From assembly GCA_026129745.1 (NCBI GenBank), contig JAHCHL010000009.1, positions 1 through 64,000 on the forward strand: DNA of 64,000 nucleotides, written 5' to 3'. Under the pieces are notes generated by a model. It made no database searches. It saw nothing but the letters and a program-made list of their open reading frames with translations, and was not told where the DNA came from. Each line of letters opens with the position of its first letter. Position 1 is the stretch's first letter. The translations under genes were made by a program, and so were the position numbers. Below, in pieces: positions 1-10,470 of this stretch. This stretch comes from Fimbriimonadales bacterium. GTDB lineage: Bacteria; Armatimonadota; Fimbriimonadia; Fimbriimonadales; ATM1.

Positions 1-71
1 ATGCCCCGTTTTTTGAGGAGCTTTGCGACGTGGGAGCCGACGAACCCGGCGCCTCCAACGATTAGGACCAT
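1..71 (-). CDS. NAD-dependent epimerase/dehydratase, N-terminal fragment
   Basis: Only the first 23 codons are in the window; the gene runs off the left edge. The translation opens with MVLIVGGAGFVGSHVAKLL, a Rossmann first beta strand followed by the GxxGxxG dinucleotide-binding loop of extended short-chain dehydrogenases such as UDP-glucose 4-epimerases. The exact substrate cannot be told from this fragment. It is divergent from the metalloprotease gene, with 42 bp between the two starts, and a TAGACT -10 hexamer ends 7 nt before the ATG, suggesting a leaderless mRNA. Confidence 0.8.
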   Translation of the reverse strand, partial: MVLIVGGAGFVGSHVAKLLKKRG

Positions 72-78
72 CGTGGAG

Positions 79-84
79 AGTCTA
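79..84 (-). promoter_or_regulatory. -10 element (TAGACT), leaderless type, epimerase gene
   Basis: TANNNT hexamer with 7 nt to the ATG at 71. At this distance transcription would begin at or next to the start codon. No Shine-Dalgarno sequence is seen. Confidence 0.4.
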
Positions 85-113
85 CCGCGGAGTATGATAC
101 GCGATCGGACGCT

Positions 114-2810
114 ATGACCAAGGTTTTATCTACCGTATCGCTTTTCGCCCTTGTTTTTTCGATCGCGCTGGCTCAGGACGAGTTCATACCGGACCCCGGC
201 CAGTCGGCAGGGAAGCAGGAGCAGACCGATGAGCAGAAGAAGCGCGAGGACGCGCTGAAGAAGTATGAGGAGCTGACGAAGGACGCGACGAAGTTTGAGG
301 GGTACTTCACGGTTTGGCAGAAGAAGAAGGACCTTTATTTTGAGTTGAAGCCGGAGCAGCTTGGGAAGTATTGGCTGTTCCAGGGGGCGATTCGGATGGG
401 CGCGGACGATATGGATTTGGCGGCGGGGATGCCGCTCGGTCGCGACTTTCAGTTGGTCGATGCGTTTCGGTTCGAGCGCCGTGAAGACGATCTTTGGCTG
501 TATGTTCCGAACTTGCAGTGGCGATGGCTGCAGGACGATCCTTTCGCGCTGGCGGCGTCTCGCGCGTTTCCGGAGGCGGTTTTGGAGAGCTATCGGATCG
601 AGGTCGAGCACCCGGACACGAAGACGATCATGATAAAGGTGAACGAGCTGTTCTATGGGGAGCTGCTCGATTTGTCACAGCGGATCACCGCGGCGTTGGG
701 GCGCCCGTATCAGCTTGACCGAAATAAGAGCCGCGTGAACACGATCAGCGCGCTGCCGGAGAATGTTTTGGTGCGGATGGATCTGTTTTATTCGTCTCCG
801 CGGGGGGGCGGCGGCAATCCGATGCAAGAACTGCTGGCGCTGCTTGGGCTAAGCTCGAAGAGCCATCTTGCGGATCCTCGGAGCTTGCCGTTGGGCGTTT
901 CATTTTTGATCTATCCGCGCCCGGAGTCGGACTACATGCCTCGTTTCGCCGATCCGCGCATCGGCTACTTCACGACGGATTATTTCGATCACGGACGGTT
1001 TTGGAATCTCGACCGCACGACGCGCTTGGTGAATCGGTGGAATCTGCAGAAGAAAGATCCGAATGCTGAGATGAGCGAGCCAGTCAAGCCGATCGTTTGG
1101 TATGTCGACAACAGCATTCCGGATAAATGGAAGCCCGCGGTCAAAGAGGGCATCTTGCGATGGAACAAGGCGTTCGAAGCGATCGGATACAAGAACGCGA
1201 TCGTGGTGAAGGATGTGCCAGAGGACGAAGATTGGGATCACGCGGACATGCGTTTCAACGTCGTTCGGTTCTTTGCGTCGGACCAAGCAGGATATGCCGT
1301 CGCGCTGTTTCGAACGGATCCGTTCACTGGCGAAATTCTGAATGCGAGCATCAACTGCGACAACAGCGTGCTGATGTTTACCGGTGTCGAATACGATTTG
1401 ATCACCGCGCCGGCGCGTGATTTGCAGCGAAAGAAACTCGACTCCGTCATTCATTCCGAGAAGGCAGAACCGGAGTTCGATTTCCGCAAACTGATGGAAT
1501 ACGGCATGTCGCACGTGGACTGCCAAATTGGGCCGGAGAAGCTGCGCGAGGCGATTTGGGGCTGGAATGCTCTGGAGTTGTTGTTTCCAACCATGACGCA
1601 GCAGGATCGTGATAAGTATATTGCCGATTTTCTGTCAGACATCATCGCGCACGAAATGGGGCACTGTCTTGGATTGCGCCACAACTTTGTCGCTTCGACC
1701 CACTTAAGTCTCGATGAACTCGGCAATCCGGATAAGACTGCGAAGTACGGAACGAGTTCGAGCGTTATGGACTATGTTCCTCTAAATATTGCTGCCGTTG
1801 CAAAGGGAAGAGGCGATTACTTTTCACCGACCGTTGGCGAGTACGACATGCTCGCGATCAAGTGGGGTTACGGTGAAGTCGATGGCAACACACCAAGGGC
1901 GCAACAGCCGCACCTGATGCGCATCGCGCAGCGCGCGAGTCTTCCCGGCCTCGGTTTTATGACCGATGAGAATGCCGACAGTTTCGATCCGTTCGTCGTG
2001 CGTTTCGACTTGAGCAGCAATCCAATCGAAGCGTTCGCACTATCGATTGACGTGACAAAGAAACTGCTGCGAACGGCAGAGCAGAGATTGCCACTACCTG
2101 GCAGGCCATTTTCGGATTTGACGCGCGTTGTCAACTCAAGCATGCGGCGCTCGACGCGAGATGCTGTCTCGGCGCTGCGTTTTGTAGGCGGAATCCATGG
2201 TCGACGGGACTTCAAGGGGGATCCAGGCCAGCAAAATACGCTTGCTCCGGTCGATTCGCGTCTTCAGCGTCTTGCCGTCAATCTTGCAGTTAGGGAATTG
2301 CTTGTGGAAGATGCGTTTCCGTTGAGCGAACGAGTGCTTCTAAATCTTTCAGCCGATCCAAATTCGCCAAGTTACAGCGATCAGCCTATCAAGGACGCAA
2401 TCGCCGGGATGCAGCAAATGGTTGTGACGGTGATGCTGTCTGCTTCTACGTTAGATAGGGTCGCGAACAATGCCTTTAAGTTGTCATCCCAACCCAATGT
2501 ATTCACACTAAGTGAACTTTATGGAAAGATCGCGGGTGCAGTATTTAGCGAAGTAGGAACAGGCAGAACGATTGGGCCGCTTAGAAGGGACTTGCAAAGA
2601 TTCGTGGTCGAAGTTTTCACGACCCAAGCGCTTTCACGCCCTGGACAACTTCAAGAGGATGCGCGAATGATTGCTTGGGACACGCTCGTCAGGCTCCAAC
2701 GAAGATATGAAACGGCACGGTCGAATGACGACAAGACCGCAATGCACTTGCGAGATATGGCCCGACGAATCGATCGTGCATTGAAATCGCAGGTGACGAA
2801 CATTCGTTAG
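114..2810 (+). CDS. Secreted zinc-dependent metalloprotease (met-zincin, DUF5117/DUF4953 type)
   Basis: An 898-residue protein with an N-terminal signal peptide (MTKVLSTVSLFALVFSIALA, cleavage likely after Ala-Leu-Ala). It carries the full metzincin zinc motif HEMGHCLGLRH at residues 513-523, where His513, His517 and His523 would bind zinc and Glu514 is the catalytic base. The length, the early 'DUF5117-like' region and the central catalytic region match the large exported DUF4953 metalloproteases common in Bacteroidota, Armatimonadota and Acidobacteriota. Those proteins are predicted peptidases of mostly unknown substrate. A charged Lys/Glu-rich segment follows the signal peptide. Codon use is G/T-rich at third positions in the first third of the gene and drifts to ordinary use later. 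It converges on the amidohydrolase gene with a 6-bp gap. Confidence 0.88.
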   Translation: MTKVLSTVSLFALVFSIALAQDEFIPDPGQSAGKQEQTDEQKKREDALKKYEELTKDATKFEGYFTVWQKKKDLYFELKPEQLGKYWLFQGAIRMGADDMDLAAGMPLGRDFQLVDAFRFERREDDLWLYVPNLQWRWLQDDPFALAASRAFPEAVLESYRIEVEHPDTKTIMIKVNELFYGELLDLSQRITAALGRPYQLDRNKSRVNTISALPENVLVRMDLFYSSPRGGGGNPMQELLALLGLSSKSHLADPRSLPLGVSFLIYPRPESDYMPRFADPRIGYFTTDYFDHGRFWNLDRTTRLVNRWNLQKKDPNAEMSEPVKPIVWYVDNSIPDKWKPAVKEGILRWNKAFEAIGYKNAIVVKDVPEDEDWDHADMRFNVVRFFASDQAGYAVALFRTDPFTGEILNASINCDNSVLMFTGVEYDLITAPARDLQRKKLDSVIHSEKAEPEFDFRKLMEYGMSHVDCQIGPEKLREAIWGWNALELLFPTMTQQDRDKYIADFLSDIIAHEMGHCLGLRHNFVASTHLSLDELGNPDKTAKYGTSSSVMDYVPLNIAAVAKGRGDYFSPTVGEYDMLAIKWGYGEVDGNTPRAQQPHLMRIAQRASLPGLGFMTDENADSFDPFVVRFDLSSNPIEAFALSIDVTKKLLRTAEQRLPLPGRPFSDLTRVVNSSMRRSTRDAVSALRFVGGIHGRRDFKGDPGQQNTLAPVDSRLQRLAVNLAVRELLVEDAFPLSERVLLNLSADPNSPSYSDQPIKDAIAGMQQMVVTVMLSASTLDRVANNAFKLSSQPNVFTLSELYGKIAGAVFSEVGTGRTIGPLRRDLQRFVVEVFTTQALSRPGQLQEDARMIAWDTLVRLQRRYETARSNDDKTAMHLRDMARRIDRALKSQVTNIR

Positions 2811-2816
2811 CCTTCG

Positions 2817-3983
2817 CTATTGAAGCAGTTGAACTCGCGGTGAAGATGTGATCGCATCTTCGAGTGTTTCGACGCCGTGTACTAACATGAGGCGGGGGTT
2901 GGCACCGATTTCAATCTTCCATTTTCTCGGGAGCCAAAGCGATTCCGCGCCTTCTCGTGTCGCCATACACCACAAGTCTTCGAAGCTCAATGGCTGACCA
3001 CGCTCGATCGAAAGTTCTCTTGCAGCGCGCATCTCCGCAAACATGTCGATCTCGCCTGAGCTTGCAGCGCTGTCCGTGCCTATGCCGACTTTAACGCCCT
3101 GCTTGCGTAGCTTGGCGATCGGCGCAATTTCACAGCCAAGATTTATATTCGATCTCGGACAATGTGCAATGGTAACTCCAGTAGCTCCCGCCAAAAGAAC
3201 ATCTTCTTCGGAAAACGAACACGCATGAACAATTTGCGTCCTTGGATGAAGGCAACCCAACTCACCCAGGTATCCGAGCGCGGTTGTTCCAGTTGGCCGA
3301 AAGTCCTTGTCAACGGATGCCAACAAGTCTGCAATCGGTCCAGACCCATTTTGAAAGGCTTCATTCTCAAACCTGCTTTCGGCGACATGGATGCTTTGGG
3401 GTTCGCCACTGGAAGCCAATTGACGCAAGACACTAGGAGAGACAGTGTGTGTGGCATGCGGTGACAAGTGCACTGGCAACGTTGACACTTCTGCCTGTTG
3501 TTTCGCCCATTCGGATCGTGTCTGAATTCGCTTGGACGGAGAATCCCACTCTCGAACCGTTATAATCTCTTGAAAGATTCTGCCTTGCAATTCAGCTTGC
3601 CGGATCGCTTCACCGGAAACTGGCCAATCGCTGGTCTCTCCAATTGCCCCGACGCCCGTTGCACGGTTCTGAAGTGCGGCTCTAATTGCGGCACGTTGAA
3701 CGTCATCGCGATGTCGCGTATCCTTGATCCGCGTCAACTCTCTGATCCAGTCCCAATAAGCAAGGCCTTCGAGTTTTCCCTTTAGGTCGTAGTACTCGAG
3801 GTGAGAGTGGGCATTGACAAATGCCGGCGAAAGAATAGCCCCTCGCTCATTTCTGTCGGTGGACGACCAGGGTTGAATTGATCGAATGATGTCGCCCTCG
3901 ATTACAACCTCAGCACCTCGCTGCAACGTGCCGTCTGGCAGCACTATTGCATCCGGCCTCAAGGTGCGACTGGTGTGTCCCAC
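2817..3983 (-). CDS. Amidohydrolase family protein (ATZ/TRZ, MtaD-like deaminase)
   Basis: A 388-residue metal-dependent hydrolase. Visible active-site motifs of the amidohydrolase superfamily are the AHSH metal site (His59, His61), His199-Val-Ala-Glu202, IVH253, AH274CP and GTD304S. This set and the length fit the chlorohydrolase/adenosine-derivative deaminase branch (MtaD, aminofutalosine deaminase); the natural substrate is not determinable here. The start is GTG at 3983, preceded by GGAAG, and overlaps the 3' end of the pseudopilin gene by 25 nt. A TTG at 3962 that overlaps the pilin stop codon as TTGA is an alternative. It is probably cotranscribed with the pilin gene, although no functional link is obvious. 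Confidence 0.85.
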   Translation of the reverse strand: MGHTSRTLRPDAIVLPDGTLQRGAEVVIEGDIIRSIQPWSSTDRNERGAILSPAFVNAHSHLEYYDLKGKLEGLAYWDWIRELTRIKDTRHRDDVQRAAIRAALQNRATGVGAIGETSDWPVSGEAIRQAELQGRIFQEIITVREWDSPSKRIQTRSEWAKQQAEVSTLPVHLSPHATHTVSPSVLRQLASSGEPQSIHVAESRFENEAFQNGSGPIADLLASVDKDFRPTGTTALGYLGELGCLHPRTQIVHACSFSEEDVLLAGATGVTIAHCPRSNINLGCEIAPIAKLRKQGVKVGIGTDSAASSGEIDMFAEMRAARELSIERGQPLSFEDLWCMATREGAESLWLPRKWKIEIGANPRLMLVHGVETLEDAITSSPRVQLLQ

Positions 3984-4630
3984 GCTTCCATGTACTGCGC
4001 CCTTGTGAGGTTTTTTGCGTGCATATCGCCAAAAAGAACGTTGTATCGGTATCGAGTCAGTTTCCGTTGCATTTGCTCGAACGTGTCATCCTGTCTGATC
4101 AAGTCTTGCCCAGTATGCCATGCGCCCGATCCGTCGAAGTAAACGTTGATTGCCGTAATGTCAGTCAACGATGTCCCCGTGAGTTGGTGAACAGTGAGTT
4201 CGGTTCGGTAGTAATAGCTGCTCCCATACTGCCTGAAACTGTGAAATGTTTGCATCAGCTCGAACGAGATGTCATCGATTATCTGGCCGCGGTCCGCAGG
4301 ACATTCCCAAACACGCCTCGATGGCAAGTAAGTTTGGAGGAGTTCATGCATCAGAGGCAGTTCCGGTATCCGGGCTTGAAATTCGGGAAAGCCCGACCAA
4401 ATCTGCGGTGTGTACTTGTCTGCTGGATCCAGCCCCAAAGGCCAACGGTCATCGTAGTCTTGCATGTAAATACTGAATGCCCCGCCGATCTGTTTGAGAT
4501 TGCTCAGACAGGTCGATTGCTTGGCCGAGTTTCTAGCCTTGGCTAGAACAGGGAAGATCAGCGCGGCCAGAATGGCGATAATCGCAATGACGACAAGCAA
4601 CTCAATAACGGTGAAGCCTTTTCGACTCAT
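3959..4630 (-). CDS. Prepilin-type N-terminal cleavage/methylation domain protein (pseudopilin)
   Basis: A 223-residue pseudopilin. The N-terminus has the class III signal [11 protein letters not shown] followed by a hydrophobic helix; cleavage is expected after Gly5, before Phe6. The C-terminal part has a CPADRG segment and an FGDMHAK motif, resembling the 'DGHVK' end of DUF1559-like prepilins that occur in many copies in Planctomycetota and Armatimonadota. It is expected to be processed by a prepilin peptidase and incorporated in a type II secretion or type IV pilus-like fibre; no assembly genes lie nearby. The 137-bp upstream region separates it from a divergent oxidoreductase gene. Confidence 0.88.
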   Translation of the reverse strand: MSRKGFTVIELLVVIAIIAILAALIFPVLAKARNSAKQSTCLSNLKQIGGAFSIYMQDYDDRWPLGLDPADKYTPQIWSGFPEFQARIPELPLMHELLQTYLPSRRVWECPADRGQIIDDISFELMQTFHSFRQYGSSYYYRTELTVHQLTGTSLTDITAINVYFDGSGAWHTGQDLIRQDDTFEQMQRKLTRYRYNVLFGDMHAKNLTRAQYMEAWDTPVAP

Positions 4631-4753
4631 AACTCAATCTCTCATACGCTTAGATTGCGATTCAGCGATTCACGCCAAACGATGAACTTCAGAATGTTGG
4701 TTCGGGCGTAACATTGCCTTGACTTACTGAAGCGAATGTACCTTGTGCGGCAT

Positions 4754-4759
4754 CATAAT
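4754..4759 (+). promoter_or_regulatory. -10 element (CATAAT), leaderless type, FAD oxidoreductase gene
   Basis: CATAAT followed by 8 nt and then the ATG at 4768. No Shine-Dalgarno sequence lies between them and no -35 sits at standard spacing. One of five CATAAT boxes placed 6-9 nt before a start codon in this window. Confidence 0.5.
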
Positions 4760-4767
4760 CGCTTCCG

Positions 4768-5862
4768 ATGCGATCTGACGTTGCGATTGTGGGTGCCGGC
4801 GTCATTGGCTGGTCAATTGCCGCGCACCTCCTCCGGATAAAGCCCAACCTGAGAGTCGAAGTCCTCGACGCGTTGCCATCCTTCGGGATGGGCAGCACAG
4901 GTAAGGCCGCAGGAGGAGTCCGAGCCCAATTTGGGACTGAAATCAACGTCGATCTCTCTCTCTACTCGATCATGCGTTTCGAAGAGCTGCAAGAAAAGAC
5001 CGACATTGGCTTTAGACAATATGGCTACCTCTTTGTCGCAACAAGTGACGAAACGGACAGTTACCTCGACCTTATTACGCCCATGCAGCGGCAAAGGGGA
5101 GTCCCAGTCGAACGTCTCACTCGCCAACAAGTTGCTGAATTAGCCCCTTACTTGAACACGCAAGACGTCGTTTCAGGCTCTTTCTCCCGAGCAGACGGAT
5201 ATCTCGATCCCTATGCTGTTTGCCAAGCATTCGAGCGGGAAGCCAGGGCTCTGGGCGCTTTGGCAAGGTACGGTAAATCTATCGACGCGCTGCCAGGCGC
5301 AACAACCGTCGTCATAGCCGCTGGTCACTGGTCCGCTAGCGTAGGGCAGTTCCTTGACCTCGAATTGCCTGTCTCTCCTGAGAAGCACCAGCTTGCGATG
5401 ACAGAATCTGCACCAGGCTTGCCTGGTCGGCTCCCAATGGTCGTCGATCTTGCGACTTCGTTCCACTTCCGAAAGGAAGGCGAACGTTTGTTGATAGGCT
5501 ACAACGACCCATTGGGCGATCCGAATGAAAGCACCGAAGCATTTGACTTTGGCTTTCTTGAACGAATGGCGGAAGTTGGACTGCACCGATTGCCATTGCT
5601 CGAAAATGTCGGATTCGACACAAAGAAGTGCTGGGCAGGTTTCTATGCAGAAACGCCGGACCACCACGCGATCATAGACAGAATTGGAGACGTCGTCGTC
5701 TGCACAGGATTCGGGGGCCACGGAATCATGCACTCTCCTGCAGCTGGGCAGGCTGCAGCTGAGCTTGTCCTCTATGGTCATAGTTCGACGTTTGACCTAT
5801 CTCCGCTAAGGCTCGCCAGGTTCGCCGAAGAAGACCTAACACACGAGCCGATGGTGATATAG
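4768..5862 (+). CDS. FAD-dependent oxidoreductase (DadA/glycine oxidase-like)
   Basis: A 364-residue flavoprotein of the D-amino-acid oxidase (DAO) family. The N-terminal DVAIVGAGVIGWSIA is the FAD-binding beta-alpha-beta fold with GxGxxG. A GKAAGGVRAQFG stretch near residues 46-57 and a C-terminal VCTGFGGHGIMHSPAAG segment are typical of sarcosine/glycine oxidase and D-amino-acid dehydrogenase relatives, where they contact the flavin. It probably oxidises a secondary or D-amino acid with FAD; the substrate is unassigned. No metabolic partner gene is adjacent. Confidence 0.85.
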   Translation: MRSDVAIVGAGVIGWSIAAHLLRIKPNLRVEVLDALPSFGMGSTGKAAGGVRAQFGTEINVDLSLYSIMRFEELQEKTDIGFRQYGYLFVATSDETDSYLDLITPMQRQRGVPVERLTRQQVAELAPYLNTQDVVSGSFSRADGYLDPYAVCQAFEREARALGALARYGKSIDALPGATTVVIAAGHWSASVGQFLDLELPVSPEKHQLAMTESAPGLPGRLPMVVDLATSFHFRKEGERLLIGYNDPLGDPNESTEAFDFGFLERMAEVGLHRLPLLENVGFDTKKCWAGFYAETPDHHAIIDRIGDVVVCTGFGGHGIMHSPAAGQAAAELVLYGHSSTFDLSPLRLARFAEEDLTHEPMVI

Positions 5863-5995
5863 GACGTTGAGGCTCGGCATCACCAAGCTACGGCCGGGCA
5901 GCCAGCATGGCAAATCGTAACTCAACATAATATACATTATCAGAAGTACTGACGAGAAGTCACGCAGGGGCTGCGACGCGTTCTTAGGATTAGGC

Positions 5996-6208
5996 TTAGC
6001 TCTTTGAGGGAGAAACTTCCCTGACCAGCGTGTCTAATTCAGCGGCTTTCGCCTTACAGAAGTCGACTATGTCGTCGATCATGCCGTCCACGGACTGTGA
6101 TTTCGCCTTCATCCGCTTAACGTAAACAGCCGCAGCGCAGCCGACTCCAACTACCGCAGCTGCTACGGCGAGGAGCATCTTCCAGTTCGTGCCTTTGGAT
6201 TCCGCCAT
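5996..6208 (-). CDS. Small single-pass membrane protein, unknown function
   Basis: A 70-residue protein with one hydrophobic segment at about residues 11-28 (LLAVAAAVVGVGCAAAVYV) flanked by Lys/Arg, followed by a short amphipathic helix rich in Asp, Lys and Ala. It resembles YtxH-like small envelope proteins in size and layout, but there is no clear family motif. The start is supported by AGAGAAAG just upstream. It lies 40 bp downstream of the receiver-domain gene on the same strand and is probably the last gene of the hpt-rho cluster. Confidence 0.65.
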   Translation of the reverse strand: MAESKGTNWKMLLAVAAAVVGVGCAAAVYVKRMKAKSQSVDGMIDDIVDFCKAKAAELDTLVREVSPSKS

Positions 6209-6248
6209 TGCTTTCTCTACTTATCGGCCGTATCGGCGGAAAAGTTCA

Positions 6249-6659
6249 TCAGGTGATGTCGTACCGCTTGGGTCCTTCGCCGTCGCCGCCCGCTATGATA
6301 CGCTTGATGAAAGTAACCAGTTCCATTGGATTGAAGGGCTTGGTCAGATAGACGTCGGCTCCGAAGTGATAGCCTTCGAAGACGTCCTTGTCCTGCGCTT
6401 TTGCCGTCAGCATGACCACGGGCAGGTTCTGAAACTCCGGATCTCGCCTGAGCGTCTTCAAGACCTCGAATCCGTCCATATAGGGCATCATCACGTCCAG
6501 AACGACGATGTGAGGCTTTTCGGACTTGATCTTTTCCAGTCCCTCCTTGCCATCGTAGGCAGTGACAACGGTCCAACCCTGGCGCTCAAGGTTGACCTGA
6601 ATCAGACGGACGATGCTGCGCTCGTCGTCGCAGACAAGGATCTTGACGGACTTAGACAT
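6249..6659 (-). CDS. Single-domain response regulator (CheY-like receiver)
   Basis: A 136-residue stand-alone receiver domain. Asp11-Asp12 form the acidic pocket, Asp55 in VVLDVMMP is the phosphorylation site, and Thr84 and Lys106 (YLTKPF) complete the conserved active site. There is no output domain, so it must act by protein interaction or as a phosphorelay intermediate. The cognate kinase is not adjacent; the nearest kinase in the window is the hybrid PAS kinase at 58.8-60.3 kb. A strong GGAGG precedes the ATG. It follows the BFN-nuclease gene with a 47-bp gap. Confidence 0.93.
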   Translation of the reverse strand: MSKSVKILVCDDERSIVRLIQVNLERQGWTVVTAYDGKEGLEKIKSEKPHIVVLDVMMPYMDGFEVLKTLRRDPEFQNLPVVMLTAKAQDKDVFEGYHFGADVYLTKPFNPMELVTFIKRIIAGGDGEGPKRYDIT

Positions 6660-6706
6660 ATTTCCTCCGGGAAAAGGCCGTTGCGAATCCTACCTCAAAG
6701 GCGACC

Positions 6707-7195
6707 TCAGTTCTCTTCATTGTATGCTTCCAGAATCGAATCGATGACATAGATTGGTGCTTCCATCCGTAGTGCCACTGCAATCGCGTCGCTTGGCCTG
6801 CAATCGATCTCGAGCTCCTGCCCATCTGCCACGACATAGAGCTTCGCGTAGTACGTCGAATTCCAAAGGTCGTCGATGACTGCGCGATCCAGTATGCCAT
6901 CCATCTTCTCGATGACAAGCTTGAGCAAGTCGTGAGTTAGGGGCCGCGTGATGCTGGCTCCGCTAAGTGCGATGTGAATTGCCATAGCCTCAAATGGACC
7001 GATGGCGATCGGAAGCTCCCGCCCGTTGGAATCAAGCAACCGAACGTACCGATGGATCGTGCCACTCTCTTCGTGGCTATATACACCCTCGACTTCCACC
7101 TTCACGGGCTCACCCGATAGGCTGCGACCGTTCAGTTCCCTTGGAAAGAAGGAAGGCGGTTCCTCGAAATCGTCTTGTTCGAAGTCTTCAGGCAT
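6707..7195 (-). CDS. Bifunctional nuclease (BFN/DUF151) family protein
   Basis: A 162-residue protein. From about residue 33 it matches the BFN domain: the IAIGPFEAMAI segment, the H-D-L-L helix (THDLLKLVIEKM) and the C-terminal CRPSDAIAVALRMEAPIYV motif. BFN proteins have been reported as nucleases with DNase and RNase activity, but the role in most bacteria is unclear. An acidic N-terminal extension of about 20 residues (EDFEQDDFEEPP) precedes the domain. It lies between rho and the response regulator, with 19 bp to rho, so the three genes are probably cotranscribed. Confidence 0.9.
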   Translation of the reverse strand: MPEDFEQDDFEEPPSFFPRELNGRSLSGEPVKVEVEGVYSHEESGTIHRYVRLLDSNGRELPIAIGPFEAMAIHIALSGASITRPLTHDLLKLVIEKMDGILDRAVIDDLWNSTYYAKLYVVADGQELEIDCRPSDAIAVALRMEAPIYVIDSILEAYNEEN

Positions 7196-7214
7196 CGCTT
7201 CCCCTTAGTTTGAC

Positions 7215-8621
<1,407 letters not shown>

Positions 8622-8687
8622 AAATCACCTAAACAGGGGGATTGAACGAGGAGGTTGGGTCAGGCTGCCGCCCGACCAGACAAAGCC

Positions 8688-8696
8688 ATTATATCA
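8688..8696 (-). promoter_or_regulatory. Extended -10 promoter (TGATATAAT) upstream of rho
   Basis: A perfect TATAAT with a TGn extension on the minus strand, inside the hpt-rho intergenic region. The expected transcript start would give a leader of about 60 nt containing the Shine-Dalgarno sequence of rho. A weak TTGTAG lies 19 bp upstream. Rho may therefore be expressed separately from hpt. Confidence 0.55.
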
Positions 8697-8712
8697 TGAC
8701 TTCGCCAAGACT

Positions 8713-9243
8713 CTACAAGCTTTCGACGATTCCAACGTAAGGAAGGTTGCGAAAATCTTCATCCAGATCCATGCCATACCCCACTACGAAGTCCGAAGGA
8801 ATTGAGAACCCAATGAACTCGATTGGGTGGTCGCCTTTGTAGGCCTGGGGCTTGAACAAAAGAGTAACAACGCGCAGCGAGGCTGGCTCCCGCGTTCGCA
8901 GCATGTCGAGGAGGGCTGATAGCGTCATCCCTGTGTCGACAATGTCTTCGACGATTAGTACATGGCGCCCGCGAATGTCCGAAGCAAGATCCATGTTGAT
9001 CTTAACACTGCCCCGAGACTCTGTTCCGTCATAGCTGCTGACAGCCAAGAAGTCGATGGGATACCCATCGCCAAGCGCTCGTGCCAAGTCTGATAGAAAG
9101 AAAACTGAGCCTTTTAGGACTCCGACGAGTAAAGGCTTCTCCTCCCCATATTGAGCCGAGATCTCCTTGGCAAGCCCTAAGATTCGACGGTCGATCTCCG
9201 CAGACGAAATCAGAGTCTTGATCTTCGCGCCAGAAACTCGCAC
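8713..9243 (-). CDS. hpt: Hypoxanthine phosphoribosyltransferase
   Basis: A 176-residue purine salvage enzyme that transfers phosphoribose from PRPP to hypoxanthine or guanine. The PRPP-binding motif VLIVEDIVDTGMTL, the LLVGVLKGSVFFLSDL loop and the YKGDHPIEFIGFSIPSDFVVGYG segment are diagnostic of bacterial HPRT. The start is GTG at 9243; a TAAAAT hexamer ends 5 nt before it, which hints at a leaderless mRNA. It precedes rho on the same strand. Confidence 0.95.
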   Translation of the reverse strand: MRVSGAKIKTLISSAEIDRRILGLAKEISAQYGEEKPLLVGVLKGSVFFLSDLARALGDGYPIDFLAVSSYDGTESRGSVKINMDLASDIRGRHVLIVEDIVDTGMTLSALLDMLRTREPASLRVVTLLFKPQAYKGDHPIEFIGFSIPSDFVVGYGMDLDEDFRNLPYVGIVESL

Positions 9244-9248
9244 AGCCC

Positions 9249-9254
9249 ATTTTA
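9249..9254 (-). promoter_or_regulatory. -10 element (TAAAAT), possible leaderless type, hpt
   Basis: TAAAAT followed by GGGCT and the GTG start of hpt. The 5-nt spacing is the shortest in the set, so the assignment is weaker. Confidence 0.3.
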
Positions 9255-9327
9255 GCCGGCTGGCAATCCTTCAATTCTCCTTCGCTTCGCAGATTCCGTT
9301 ATCATTGCCATCATCGCCAACGAGACG

Positions 9328-10464
9328 TTGTTTCGCGACGACGCTGCTTTCCTTCGCAGCAAAACGGATGCCATGGTGCTTCAAGGCCAAGATGGTTCCG
9401 CGATCGTTGTCGTACCTCAGTATCAGTGCCGCGTAATGACCAGCACAGTCGATGCAGCGACGGGGGCGGGCTTCGGCTGGATCAACTTTGACCTGATCAA
9501 GGCTGGTAAGCAAATGCCTCACATCACCCCGTATGGTGGAGAGGAGAGGTTCTGGCTTGGCCCAGAAGGTGGGCAGTTCTCAATATTCTTTTCAAACGGG
9601 ACTCCGTTCGATCTCAAACATTGGCAAACGCCTCGACTGATCGATACCGACCCGTTCGCACTTGTTCGTTCAGGCGAAGACTTTATCGAGTGCATTGCGG
9701 AAGGCGAACTGACGAACTACTCCGGATTCACATTCCGGATTCAAGTCAATCGCCGCATCGATCTCTTGCAACGGGCAACCGTAGAATGTCTTCTAAATGT
9801 CTCAATTTCGCCGAAGGTGCGGTCAGTCAGTTATCGTTCCGTGAACAGCCTAATGAACACAGGTGAGGTTCAGTGGACTGAACAGTCGGGTGCACTATCC
9901 ATTTGGATGCTCGGTATGTTCAAGCATTCTCCTTCAACAACAGTCATTCTTCCCTACGTTAGTTCTTCGGACCTTTCGCATTTGCCCATCGTTAACGACG
10001 AGTACTTCGGTAAAGTGCCCAGCGATCGGCTTCGAATTCAAGCCGGTCAAGTTTACTTTCGCGCGGATGGAGAATTCAGAAGCAAAATTGGGTTGTCGGC
10101 CAAGCGGTCGAAAGACATCATCGGCAGTTACGATCCGAAAAGAAACTTGCTAACTGTGGTTAAGTTTGACTACCCGGAACCGCCAAGAAAATACGTAAAC
10201 TCGATGTGGCAGATTCACACTGACCCATTTGATGGCGACGTGGTGAACAGCTACAATGATGGGCCACCGAGTCCCGGCGCCAACAGCCTAGGGCCGTTTT
10301 ATGAGCTGGAAAACTCGTCACCCGCAGCGTTTCTGTTACCAGGCGAATCGATGTTGCATACGAGCTGTACAACGCATTTTGTTGGCGACCAAGATGAACT
10401 TGCGCCAATTGCGCGTAGCCTACTTGGTTGCGATCTCGCTGAAGTCGCAAGTGCGTTTGGTTAG
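9328..10464 (+). CDS. DUF6786-like protein
   Basis: A 378-residue protein resembling the DUF6786 family known mainly from Bacteroidota. Typical signatures are VVPQYQCRVMTSTV near the N-terminus, then YGGEERFWLGPEGGQFSIFF and, near the C-terminus, LGPFYELENSSPAAFLLPGES. No catalytic motif is recognised; the fold may be of the galactose-mutarotase kind, but that is a guess. The start is uncertain: TTG at 9328 is the first conventional start after a stop at 9253, ATG at 9373 is the next, and a TATCAT box at 9300-9305 sits 7 nt before an in-frame ATC at 9313. It ends 6 bp from the convergent DinB-like gene. Confidence 0.65.
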   Translation: MFRDDAAFLRSKTDAMVLQGQDGSAIVVVPQYQCRVMTSTVDAATGAGFGWINFDLIKAGKQMPHITPYGGEERFWLGPEGGQFSIFFSNGTPFDLKHWQTPRLIDTDPFALVRSGEDFIECIAEGELTNYSGFTFRIQVNRRIDLLQRATVECLLNVSISPKVRSVSYRSVNSLMNTGEVQWTEQSGALSIWMLGMFKHSPSTTVILPYVSSSDLSHLPIVNDEYFGKVPSDRLRIQAGQVYFRADGEFRSKIGLSAKRSKDIIGSYDPKRNLLTVVKFDYPEPPRKYVNSMWQIHTDPFDGDVVNSYNDGPPSPGANSLGPFYELENSSPAAFLLPGESMLHTSCTTHFVGDQDELAPIARSLLGCDLAEVASAFG

Positions 10465-10470
10465 GCTTAA

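Noticed and set aside
5930-5945. ATAAT-ATAC-ATTAT inverted repeat between the FAD oxidoreductase and the small membrane protein genes
   Set aside because: AT-only short palindrome, expected by chance; no promoter or terminator context.
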